Assembly: GCA_015680685.1 (NCBI GenBank)
Contig: MNCI01029492.1
Span: 211,425-275,424, forward strand
Length of the DNA: 64,000 nucleotides
Reading direction: 5' to 3'
Source of the DNA: Gnetum montanum
Taxonomy: Eukaryota > Streptophyta > Gnetopsida > Gnetales > Gnetaceae
Shown piece after piece: positions 1-9,524 of this stretch (positions are counted from its first letter, which is position 1; every line of letters starts with the position of its first letter). The position numbers and the translations under genes are program-made. A model generated the notes under the pieces. That model saw only the letters and a list, made by a program, of their open reading frames with translations, was not told the origin of the DNA and did not search any database.

Positions 1-1075
1 CTAGATATATGAGACTGAAATAAAATAGAATGAGAACATGATGATAATTGAGACAAGCCATAATTAGAGACACAAACTATCATGCCTAATAGTGAAGATG
101 AATCATTATTAACGACACGAAGCATGCTTCACATCAAAGAGGTTGTGCACATTCCAACCAAGCATCAACATGAGAGTCACATCAAAAGGCTTAACTTGAA
201 CAGCATGCCATGGTTTTAGGAAGGCTACGATGCCAATTCACATTATCATTTACAAACTTAGTATAGAGCCCTAAGCCAAACTCCATTTAAAGGTAGATTA
301 CTATGGTAAAAGTTTTTAATGAAATATATTAAACTTACACTTGGTTATCTAATTTGAGGAAACAAGTCCAAGGATGGAAGCAATATACTCATGGGTCATT
401 AGATGTAGCCTTGGGTATATATTACACTTTACTCCAAAAATGTATCCATGGCCTCTCTCAAAAGGAAAAACTTTGCCATATTATCGATGGACTTAGAAAC
501 AAACCACGTGATACCTTTGGATTATATGCATAGGGGAGGCCATTGGAACTAAAATTTCATTGTATTTAAAAGCTCATAGATTAAGTAACCAAAGAGAAAG
601 GAGAGCTCTAGAAAAAAGAAGATATAGAAAAATATAATAAAGATTCATCTCTCAATAATTGAGAGGTTGTAGGAATCTTTAGAGGTGAATACAACTGAGA
701 AGAGGGTGTAGTATAAGACTTTGCAAATTCAAAAATTAATCTCAAAAATAGTGACATATATCAACAACATGAGGAATGCTATTAATAAAATATTTTCAAC
801 CACATTAAAAATAATGGATAAAAGAAAAAATAGGAAAAAACAATAAAATCCAAACAAGAGTTGCCAAAGAAAAACAAGAAGGACAATTCCAAGTGAAAAG
901 GCAAATTAGTTGCTAATGATAAAGTATTTGATTTAGATATAAAATTTAATGATGAATATGAATGTTGCAAGTACAAACATGATAAGGATGTTTGCCCTCT
1001 TATGTTATAAATGATTATAATTATACAAGAATTAGGTACCTATGCTCTAAATCTAGAGTTTGTTAAAAAAAATGT
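1..1075 (+). pseudogene. gag relic of element A
   Basis: Around 365-520 the translation, with several stops and frame changes, follows the gag core seen in C at 15420-15620: a Gln-Gly-Trp-Lys stretch, then Asp-Val/Ile with the Tyr-Tyr-Thr/Ser-Leu-Leu segment, then His-Ile-Ile-Asp-Gly-Leu. Around 955-1060 it follows the Cys-Tyr-His-Pro block and the Tyr-Ala-Leu-Asn-Pro segment found at the same place in C and D. No CCHC zinc knuckle is visible. The reading frame is broken many times, so no product is expected. Confidence 0.7.
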
Positions 1076-1084
1076 GTTGGGGAG

Positions 1085-1660
1085 GTTTTCATATTTACAT
1101 AGTTATTACAAAAACACCTTGTACTATTCAAGTGAAGTAGCACATTAGCCAAAAGAGCAATATTAGTAGTAAAGGAAAACTTCATAGCCATGGGAAATGC
1201 CATCATCATCAAAACAATACCCATACCACCATGTTGATCATTATAAGTACTTGGTATAGTAGCTAGTCTTTGTAATAAGTCATGCTTCTTCTACACATCA
1301 TTGTTACCTTCTAACATATCATAGACATGTTGCACATACTCCTCAGTCTCCATCTTATGTTTTTTATTTGCTTCAAAATTTCTAACCTTTTATGCCTCCA
1401 TTCTAAATATAAATAGAGCTACCATCACAATAACAATAAATAGATGCTTCTTTTGTAATTCATATGCAATTAAATAATGATCCAACTAGTCATGAGTGCA
1501 AACTTAGAAAACATTCTTACTTTAGGATAAAACCTAATTTTGTATTTATTTTTGGTGGATCCATTCATTTAGCTAATTTATTAAGATTTCAAAAACTAGT
1601 GGCTCAAAATGCAAACAATGTGCTACCTCATGTTCAACAATAGTAGCGAATATAACAAAT
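1085..1660 (-). other. Unassigned coding-like interval on the opposite strand inside element A
   Basis: This stretch has no counterpart between gag and protease in the sister elements. Read on - from about 1660 to 1085, one frame gives long runs of ordinary amino-acid composition. They include a Met-Glu-Thr-Glu-Glu-Tyr-Val start-like segment near 1350 and a run of about 65 residues from there broken by only one TAG. It could be an inserted fragment of another element or of a host gene. I do not recognise the family and assign no function. Confidence 0.3.
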
Positions 1661-1680
1661 GGTATTAAAAATTACTATTA

Positions 1681-2350
1681 AGAAAGTCATGCTCACTCAA
1701 GTAATCACAAATTGGATTAAAGTAGTATCCCTTTCATTCAAAAGAATATATCCTAGTAATCCACTTATTTAGTTGCAAACTACAAAACATTCATCTTGCA
1801 AAGCTTTCATAGATTTAGGTTTAAGCATAAATCTTATCTTAAAGAAAATGTATCAAACTTGGAAATTACCTCTATTAAAGAAAACTAATATCAAGTTATA
1901 GCTAATAAATTAATAAATCATAGCTCCTTTGAGACAAGTTGAAGATGTTGTAACCACTATTAATAGGTGGCTTTATTCTATTGATTTTCCAGTAATTCAT
2001 ACAAAGGGCAAGAAGAATGACTTTTCTATTCCTATAAGTGTATTGGAGCCTGAAATAATTGAAACTTAGGTACACCCCAAGATTTATAAAAGTTTATAAC
2101 TTAGTGCTACCTAGTAGAATCAAATCTGTGACTTTTCTATCATTATGGGAAGGACATGGCTAAGTATAATTGATGCCAAATTAGGCATTAGAGATATCTA
2201 CTTGGATATTGATAAGAAGAATGAATATGGCATTATGGAGAGGAAAAATGTTCCATGTATTACCTATGATAAAGCAAGGTGTTGTTGTGTGCAAAAGATT
2301 TGTAATGTAAAAACTACCACTAATCCAACATGCAACAATTTTCAAGAGTA
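1681..2350 (+). pseudogene. Aspartic protease (retropepsin-like) relic of element A
   Basis: The segment starts with Met-Leu-Thr-Gln-Val-Ile-Thr-Asn-Trp-Ile-Lys-Val, matching C (16740) and D (45990). It reaches Asp-Leu-Gly-Leu-Ser at about 1813-1827, equivalent to the catalytic Asp-Leu-Gly-Ser of C. The following Trp-Leu-Ser-Ile-Ile-Asp-Ala segment (2150-2180) matches the Gly-Arg-Ala-Trp segment of C. Stops (for example near 1770 and 1905) and frame shifts make it non-functional. In the family this protease matures the Gag-Pol polyprotein. Confidence 0.65.
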
Positions 2351-3757
2351 ACAATGCATGTAGAAAAGTTTATATACAATAGCCACCAAATAAGAAGATA
2401 CCTAATGGCTAATGGAGGATAAAGCAAAACCATCTGAAATATGCATCGAACCATCAAAATAGCTTATTAGTTTATGCATGATCCATCTTCTAAATCTTCA
2501 TCCTTAACCTTAGTCAGAGGAAGATGAGATTTAATAAGAAAATTATGAGTTGTGGTTTTTAAAATTTTTTTGAACCATTTCTTGTTGTTTTCGTATTCCT
2601 TTATGTTTTATTATTTCTTTATATTTTACAACTTTTTGAAATTTTTTCCATTTCTTACCCATTTTTATTTTTTTGATCATTTTTATGTTTTTGAATTATT
2701 TTTATTTTCCTTTACAATCATAGTATTAGTACTTCAACTGTGTTTTTCCTTTCTTTATTTTAACTTGATATGCATGGTTTTGCTCAACTACATCATGAAG
2801 TTGCATAAATCCATTCCATATTTCCTGCTGGAAGTAATGTATTCCTTTCTTACAATTCCATCTCACCGAGTTATTATAAATCAATATTTTTATGTTATGG
2901 TTATATTTTATAGATGTGTGCACATGACAAATGAACATTCTTTTGATTTGTGCTTTTTGTTGATACTAAAGTACTAGGGTGTTTACGTGTATCTTAGTTA
3001 GTGGTTATCCAAGGATGAAAAAGGATGAGCCTACTATGAGGAGGAGCCACTTAAATAACTATTGTTTATGAATAGTTACATTTTCATTAGAAATATTACA
3101 AGATCCTATGTGGCTTATTTTGATATTGAAATTCTTTGATTTTTCCTTTCAAAATCTTACCATATGAACATAAAATATCATGCTTTGTAAATCTTACAAG
3201 GAAAAATTATGAATTATTATAACATTTAATATTATAGTATGTCACAAAATGAAAAAGAGGACAAGAGATTGGTATACACATGAAAAAATTATTTCTAATT
3301 AAGTTTTGCCTCACTGATCTTTTGATCCTTAATATAGATGACACCTAAGAGATTGAGAGACCAAAGAAGAAAATAAAACATGAGCTCATGCGACAACTAA
3401 AATTTGAAGGAAACGATCATGAATATGATATTCTAGATGTTTTCAAACAAGTTTAAAATACAAGATATCTACAAACCAATAAAGAAAAGAATATGTCAAT
3501 TCAATAGTAAATCAAGAAGAAAAGAAAAAGACCTATGCCACATGGATTGCACTTATTCAAAGTCATTCATTTGTAATAATTTTTACATGATGTAAATTAT
3601 GTATAATGGATAACCACCTGGAAATTTTGTTGAATGCGACACTCACAATTTTGTCATGTAGTTAATTATGTAACTAATCTACTCCTAGCCATTCTGTAAT
3701 TTTTGTAATTGGACTTCATCCATTTTGTATAACTCAAGAACAAGCTTTTCATGAGCC
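2351..3757 (+). other. Non-coding spacer of element A, no gene
   Basis: T-rich sequence at 2550-2760 corresponds to the tract after integrase in C (20450-20660). A short block at 3024-3053, with CCTACTATGAGGAGGAGCCA, matches the conserved spacer block of B (8700), C (21690) and D (49560). The end (3660-3757) matches the segment between env and the polypurine tract of B. The open frame at 2552-2977 is Phe/Tyr/Leu-rich low-complexity translation and is not treated as a gene. Confidence 0.6.
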
Positions 3758-3766
3758 GTGGGGATA
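3758..3766 (+). promoter_or_regulatory. Polypurine tract of element A
   Basis: GTGGGGATA sits directly before the TGATGA start of the LTR. It aligns with ATGGGGGTA at the same place in B, C and D, with a few substitutions. In the family this tract primes plus-strand DNA synthesis. Confidence 0.65.
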
Positions 3767-4713
3767 TGATGAAGCCTCATATATCTTATGTCAAGAAGCT
3801 TAAGGGTAGGGTGATGTGTCATTGGGAAATGCTAATATAGCTCTTGTTTTGAGATTTGTGAATAATAAAAATCATAGTCCATTAGCTACAACATCATAGC
3901 CTTTACTACAAAGTTGCAAATGCAATGTGTCAATGGTAATAAAAGTCTATAAATATGTACATTATAATGGTGAAAATGAAATAGTTTTAGTCCATGGTAA
4001 GTAAAATCTATCAATTTGATTTTCCATTTCTTATAATAATCAATAAGTACCCATAGAATGTGCTTGAGTGAATTATCTAAAGTCTTTATTCAAGTGGTTA
4101 CACCTACATGTACCCATGAAAAGTAATAATATTCAAGATTATTTCCTTCACATTGCAACACTAAATTAGATTAGATTTACTTTATTGCTTTTATTTTTCC
4201 ACATGTATTTACTAATCTCCTAACATAAAATTTAAATTTTCATGCACCTTAGCCATAAATGAAATAAGTGTAAATGATCTTGAGTATTGAATATGTCTCA
4301 ACTTGTTAATCCTAGTAGCTAATTGCTTAGTATATCCGATAGCAAGATAGCATGCTAATCCTAGTAGTTGATGCATCTATTCAGGAATGTAATGGAAGAT
4401 CACTGAACACACACTTGTCAACATAGGCTAGATTAGGATTTACCTTCTATTATTAGTTAATTAGATTATTAAATATAATTAATTTTCTTATATATAATTA
4501 GATATATGAACCATATAACATTAGTGATCATATGTCTCAATCACGCATAACCATACATTGTGAACCCACTATGACTATGACTAGAAAGACAACTTGTGAT
4601 TGATCCAAGCTACTATTAAACATTGAACCTATCCCTTCCATGGATTATAACATGGTCTATCAAAATGATTGTAAATTGTGTGGTTAGACATTGGATATAC
4701 TCACCACTTATCA
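3767..4713 (+). repeat. 3' LTR of element A
   Basis: It runs from TGATGAAG to TTATCA, 947 bp. A TATA-like TCTATAAATATG lies near 3947, and an AATAAAAG-like signal lies near 3938. The last 400 bp follow the U5 part of the B, C and D LTRs, including the GGTAATCCTAGTAG-like and GTATGGTTGGGC-like blocks in decayed form. Directly after it, 4714-4874 shows no recognisable feature. Confidence 0.7.
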
Positions 4714-4874
4714 TCCTCTTAGCTTTGTCCCAACAAAATAAGATTAACTACCTGGGTTCTTTTTTATCATTTGCCTTTATAAAGAGCTAGATCTTTATTT
4801 ATTTCTAGTTTCTTCAAATCATCTTAAATTATGTTTTTCTATGTATTTTTTGGTCTTCCTTTCAGTGCTTTCCT

Positions 4875-5301
4875 ATGTATTTATGGGATTTTGTCAATGC
4901 AACCCCATCAATGGGATCTCGTTAACATGATCTCATCAATGTAGGATTTGCTACATTGATGTGTATTCGTCAACATGGCATCCTATCATCACCTATAAAT
5001 GTGCACCTACTCACTACATTTATAGCACCTTTCCATTAGTTTTAGTGAAGCTCTTGTAGTTTTTCGTTTTGAAAGTTAGAATATTTTCTAAGTGCCCATA
5101 GTAGAAGTCAAAGTTGTGTACAGATCTTTATTCAAGCATTGATGTACCTAAGCAACTCAGTGTGAACGATAATAAAGATGAGCTTTTCTAATAAAACCTT
5201 GCAGCACTTGGAATAGATTAATGTTTCCCTATGCATTTATTACCCATGGAATTTACTTTACTAAATTCTAATAAATTAATTAATATTTATTAACTAACTA
5301 G
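4875..5301 (+). repeat. Truncated 5' LTR of element B
   Basis: It matches the 3' LTR of B from its dyad-rich U3 words (CATCAATG-type, 4910-4990) through CACCTATAAATGTG (about 4990-5003) and an AATAAAGATGAGC signal (about 5171), ending near 5300. Both the first 60-80 bases and everything after about 5300 are missing, and the sequence passes directly into mid-gag. Confidence 0.75.
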
Positions 5302-6460
5302 GATCAAACTCCTCAAATGAGAGAGGTTCAAATGTCTGATAAGGAAAAAGAGGAAGCTCTTGATGTGTTGATTTCAACAAACCTTGCTAATACAAATGAC
5401 TATTGCTGAGCTTGAAGCAAGGCTAGATAAAATGTGGGAGTTGATGAATGAAAAAGTTACAACCTACTTAGAAATCATAGGAGAGAAGGTAGTGTAGGAA
5501 GAATTAAGTGATAAAAACAAAAAGAGGAAAAAGAACAATGAAATAGGTAGGAACACCTATCAATAAAAAGGGAAAACAATTGTAGTATATGAGGTTGTAA
5601 ACTCAAGTGCAAAAGAAGATGATGGATGTGACATTTTTCAATATGAACATCCAAAGGGCTATTTCCCATTTATGTTACATCTATAAGAGTTTTAAGCATT
5701 TTCTTTGAACCCCAAGTTTGTAGAAAAGCAAAAGACTAGGAGAATGCCATATCCACAAGGCAATTATAGATAGTCCTACAACCAATAGTACTATCCTAGA
5801 CCCCCTATTAACCTCAACATTACTATCATCCATGGTGGCAAAAAACCACAGTCATGGGGGAGGCCACGAATAAACCAACAATACCCTTATTGCCAATTAG
5901 ACCCTCATGGATATAATGTTTAGCAAACTATTTTCCCAACTAGTTCTACTTCCTCTACATTAAATCACTACTATCACCCTCCTCAATATCATCAACCTAT
6001 AGCATCTCCTGTGGGATCACCATCTTACACCTCTTATCCTTTGGCACATCCTCACTACTCTTATACTTCTCTTCATCATAAGCCACCACCAAGAATGAAG
6101 GAAGAAGGGACCTCACAATATCAATAAAATAATTTCACATGTGCTATAAATGTACATGGAAATAATCATGTTAGTAGATCTCCATGAAATCTAGGAAACA
6201 TCCCTTCTTTAGGATGGTTCACACTCATGCAAACAAGACACATAGATCTACTAGCTCATCAAAACCAGCACAACACCAATTTGGTGAAACATCCTTTCTT
6301 GTAAAAGCAATGTATCCCAATCCTACACAAGAGCCAACAATTGTCACCATTCCAACACAAAATGTAAAAGATAAACCTATCATTGAGGTGAGATAAAACA
6401 TTCCATGCATTACTAGTAATAAAAAAGGTCCAACTATGGGCTGAAGATTCAAATTGGTCA
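5302..6460 (+). pseudogene. gag C-terminal relic of element B
   Basis: It begins in the part of gag equivalent to 15780 of C, with Ala-Arg-Leu-Asp-Lys-Met-Trp. It passes through the Asp-Asp-Gly-Cys-Asp block with Tyr-Glu-His-Pro (5618-5660) and then a Pro/Tyr/Gln/His-rich tail (5730-6130). The N-terminal half is gone. TAG and TAA stops occur mostly where sister copies read Gln or Trp. It has no zinc knuckle. Near 6400 a Pro-Cys-Ile-Thr segment that follows protease in C marks a deletion scar before the spacer. Confidence 0.7.
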
Positions 6461-6643
6461 CTCAATTCCTATACCAACTCACAACAAATATAGGGAACAA
6501 GAGTGTGTGCAAAACTAGGTCTACAAAATAGCCACTAACTTCAAGAACACCCTGTGGCTCGCAAGTGAGAATGTTGAATCATTTAAATAATGCATGGAAG
6601 CATATAATTCACTTAGTAGTTCTTGCCCTGGCCATGAACTTAT

Positions 6644-6657
6644 TCATGGGGGAGATT
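6644..6657 (+). promoter_or_regulatory. Internal polypurine tract of element B
   Basis: TCATGGGGGAGATT is nearly identical to the terminal tract TCATGGGGGTAT of the same element and to the internal tract of C (20419-20431). It lies at the start of the post-integrase spacer. Comparable internal tracts are known in envelope-class plant retroelements; use as a second plus-strand primer is inferred. Confidence 0.55.
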
Positions 6658-8979
6658 TTCCATCTTAAACCAAGAACTAATAAGTGCTTTCTCAATTTTT
6701 TATTTGACACCATTTTTTGTTTTACAACACCTTTAGGACATTTTATCTTTCTTGAAGATTTTACAATTTCTTTTATATTTTACTTTATTTTAGTTTGTGT
6801 TTTTCTTATGTTTGTCTCCTTTTTCTTTTTCTTTTTCTTTATTACCAATAGGACACAATGATGTTGTAGTTGTTTGCTAATAGCAGTTTATACTTAATAT
6901 TATTTCATTGCTAATGTTTAGATTCTATCTTTGCATTTTAGTATTGAAAACTAAGACATGGTTTCTTTTTCATGAAATAGGCAGTGAGTCCATGTCATCC
7001 ATCCATCCACAAACTCTATGGTGTTCCTTGTTTTGGAAATATGAGATCCCTTCTTAATGAGTCATGTTTTGTAGGGATCCACTATCAGAGTCATGTTATC
7101 GAGTATTCAATATTGGGGCACAACCTCCAATGTTGGATATCTGATATCATTCCTTCTGTGCTAGCCTATAAATACAACACTTGGGTGCATAGTAGTAGAT
7201 ATAGATTTTGATAGATTTTAATAGATTTTAGAAGAAGACATAAAGAAGTTTTGTTTCTAGTGCATGCCTGCAGTGTGATGTTAAGTGATTGTATGACATT
7301 CTTATTCAAGTGTGATGTACTTGGACACGTTCCATGTTCGGTAATAAAGATTGAGATTACTTCCATCATTGCAGCATCCACTTAGCTTTATTATTATTTT
7401 TAATTACTTAAATACTTACTGCTTTCCTTAGTTAATGTTTATCAATTATTGCTTTTTATTACTTCTTTCATTAAGTGGAATAAGTATGACTAATTGTGAG
7501 TGCTTAAGTGTAATTACTTAGTCACTCAGTAGTATTATTGTTTGGTACGCCCAATAATGATATGCCTAGTAATCCCAATGGTAGTTGCATGAAGTCTAAG
7601 GTGTGTATGAAAGGTTAGGAATGGATACTCATTACACGTAGGCTACTTTAGATTTTACTTTACATTTTTAATTAATTTAAAATCATTGATTTCCTTATTA
7701 TCATCAAGAGTAGCATAAGGCCAAGACAACATCAATTATCATATGCCTCACTTTGGACTAAACCATACATGACAAAGCTACCACTAATCCAAGTGGGAAG
7801 ACAATGAAGCATGATCAAGACATAATGATCTAGATGCACAACTAGTTCCATCCATGGAATTCGACCAAATTGTGCATGAATTCTTGTGATTCATATGGTT
7901 GGGCATAGAGGTACCTTATTGCTTATCACTTCCTTAATGAAAATTTTAACGAACTTGTGACCTTGGTAGTTTCCAAACTTGGGAAGGATTAAACGGATTG
8001 ATATGGGTGTGAATTTAAGGGGATTTAATGATCTTTGTACTTGCCTACTCTCTTGAGTGCATGAGTGTTTTCATAGGTCCTTGACCATTCCGTTGTCAAC
8101 CAATAATAGGAAGTTAAAGTCTTTACATTGTGTGGTTTCCATCCAAAAATCATAAAAATATAAAACTCAAAAAAAAACAATGGAAATTCAAAGCATACCC
8201 CTTAGACTCAATAATGGGCTACAAGCACTGGTTATGAGACTAGAAAGACATGTTACCCATGCCTAAAGTTCCCCTCTAACTAAGGCCCTTTCTTACTTCT
8301 AGCTTCTCTTTTTTTCTCTTTTACGAATGATAATTGATCTATGGGAGCATCCTTGTGTCTTGAAGAAATGGACTAGTCTTAGAGTATTGATGCAAAGTCA
8401 TTGAAAGTGGTTGGTTTTGATCTGGACTAAGGATGGTCATTATTAAGTCACTTTAACCATAAAAATGCACAAGGGACTTCATGTGGCCATGATTTAGGAC
8501 TCCATTCCACCTTCTCTTTCATCTGCTACTGCTTTCCATAATTCACCTCACTGTGGATTTTTCATGGTTTCATTCAATGTATTAGTTTGATGTATTAAAA
8601 TTGTTAAGTAGATTCTTATGAGATTTAGTCACCATTAATCACCCATGGGGTCCATGCACTCCTTGGTTTGAAGGTATGTAAGGGCATTAAGGACATGAGC
8701 CTACTATGGGGAGGATCCACTTGCATACCTCTTGGTTGGACTAGTTAAGTTCCTTATCCTTAGATATTTTTGTGATTAAATCCTTTGTGTGTCCCATTGG
8801 TTGCATCCAATTATGCACTCTTTCAATTTGCTCTCTAGCTCAAAACTCTTTTTTGTGCATAATCTAGCCCTCTTCCATTATTTCATCATGTTCACAACAT
8901 TTCTAGATCTTCAACAATGTTCACTACATGCTTAAACTTCTTTGTTTCATCCTTATATTTAATGTGAAAAATTTTGCTC
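6658..8979 (+). other. Non-coding spacer of element B between pol site and env-position ORF
   Basis: Apart from the solo LTR, no gene is seen. The spacer is strongly similar to that of C: 6690-7050 matches 20450-20890, 7930-8300 matches 20915-21270, and 8330-8790 matches 21300-21740. The T-rich first 200 bp give a hydrophobic open frame (6565-6861) that I read as low-complexity shadow. Conservation between independent copies without coding potential suggests a structural or cis role. Confidence 0.55.
7055..7928 (+). repeat. Solo LTR inserted in element B
   Basis: The 874-bp unit starts TAATGAGTCATG and ends TTATCA. It is flanked by CTTCT (7050-7054) and CTTCC (7929-7933), a 5-bp target duplication with one transition. 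It is a GATATC-type LTR related to those of C and E, with CTATAAATAC near 7168 and AATAAAGATTGAG near 7342. The spacer of C runs through this point uninterrupted (about 20910), which confirms the insertion. No internal element sequence remains, as expected after LTR-LTR recombination. Confidence 0.85.
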
Positions 8980-9223
8980 ATAGGCCTCATCAATAGGATC
9001 CTATCTATGGAGCCACCACATCAATGTGATCCTGTTAACATGACCCCATTGATGCAACATAAAAATCCTATAAATAGGTGGCCACACTTAGCAATTTTTT
9101 GACATTTTCTCATAAACAATGGGGGAGTTTTTGCATTTTTCAAAGCCTACACCCTTCCAAAGCCCATAACTTTCAAATCATTTGTTCCATTACCCTCATT
9201 CTTTAGTCCTGTAGCTACCAAAG
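8980..9223 (+). promoter_or_regulatory. Internal LTR-like promoter and leader for the env-position ORF of element B
   Basis: A U3-like part holds the inverted words CATCAATG (9019-9026) and CATTGATG (9047-9054). The 23 bases from 9019 differ from 12664-12686 of the element's own LTR at three transitions. CTATAAATAG follows at 9068-9077. The next 145 bases form a leader that aligns closely with D (49915-50071) and ends at a splice-donor-like AAAG/GTAATC at 9223/9224. Promoter activity is inferred from position, TATA box and shared U3 word. Confidence 0.5.
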
Positions 9224-9524
9224 GTAATCTCTACATTGTGGGGGCCACAAATCTTGGGTTTTTAATAGAAAATGTTTTGGAATTTTTATAACTCCCACAA
9301 AGGTTTAACTAATAAACTAACATTAAAATCATCAAATTATGAAAGTTAAACCCTTTCAACAAACTTTGGTGACCTTATAAATCAAATAACATTAAAATAA
9401 TATTCAAATAATCAATCTTCCATGGTCATAACTTAGCCAAAGTGTAACTTCCCAACAAGATAAGGTACCTAAATGTTATAAGTCACACATCACACACTAT
9501 TCCTTGGTTATGTTGTGACCATAG
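9224..9524 (+). other. Predicted leader intron before the env-position ORF of element B
   Basis: The interval starts GTAATCT and ends with ATAG, immediately followed by ATGGCACC. It is AT-rich (about 301 nt). Element D has the same arrangement with GTAAGCT at 50072 and a 304-nt interval. C keeps an acceptor-like TTGCAG at 22076, and F keeps TTTTCAG before its ATG. Splicing has not been shown. Confidence 0.45.

Larger units (their letters stand above)
1..4713 (+). mobile_element. Element A: decayed Athila-like Ty3/gypsy LTR retrotransposon, 5' end outside the window
   Basis: Order on + is gag relic, protease relic, AT-rich spacer, polypurine tract and a complete 3' LTR. Reverse transcriptase, RNase H, integrase and the env-position ORF are all absent: the post-protease text at about 2400-2520 passes straight into the T-rich spacer that follows integrase in element C. 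Identification rests on sentence-level similarity to C and D at the gag core (about 370-520) and at the protease (1684-1850). The 5' LTR and primer-binding site lie outside the window. This looks like the oldest and most degraded of the series. Confidence 0.8.

Noticed and set aside
2552-2977. 141-codon Phe/Tyr/Leu-rich frame resembling a membrane protein
   Set aside because: T-rich spacer translated by chance; the same tract in B and C gives unrelated hydrophobic frames.
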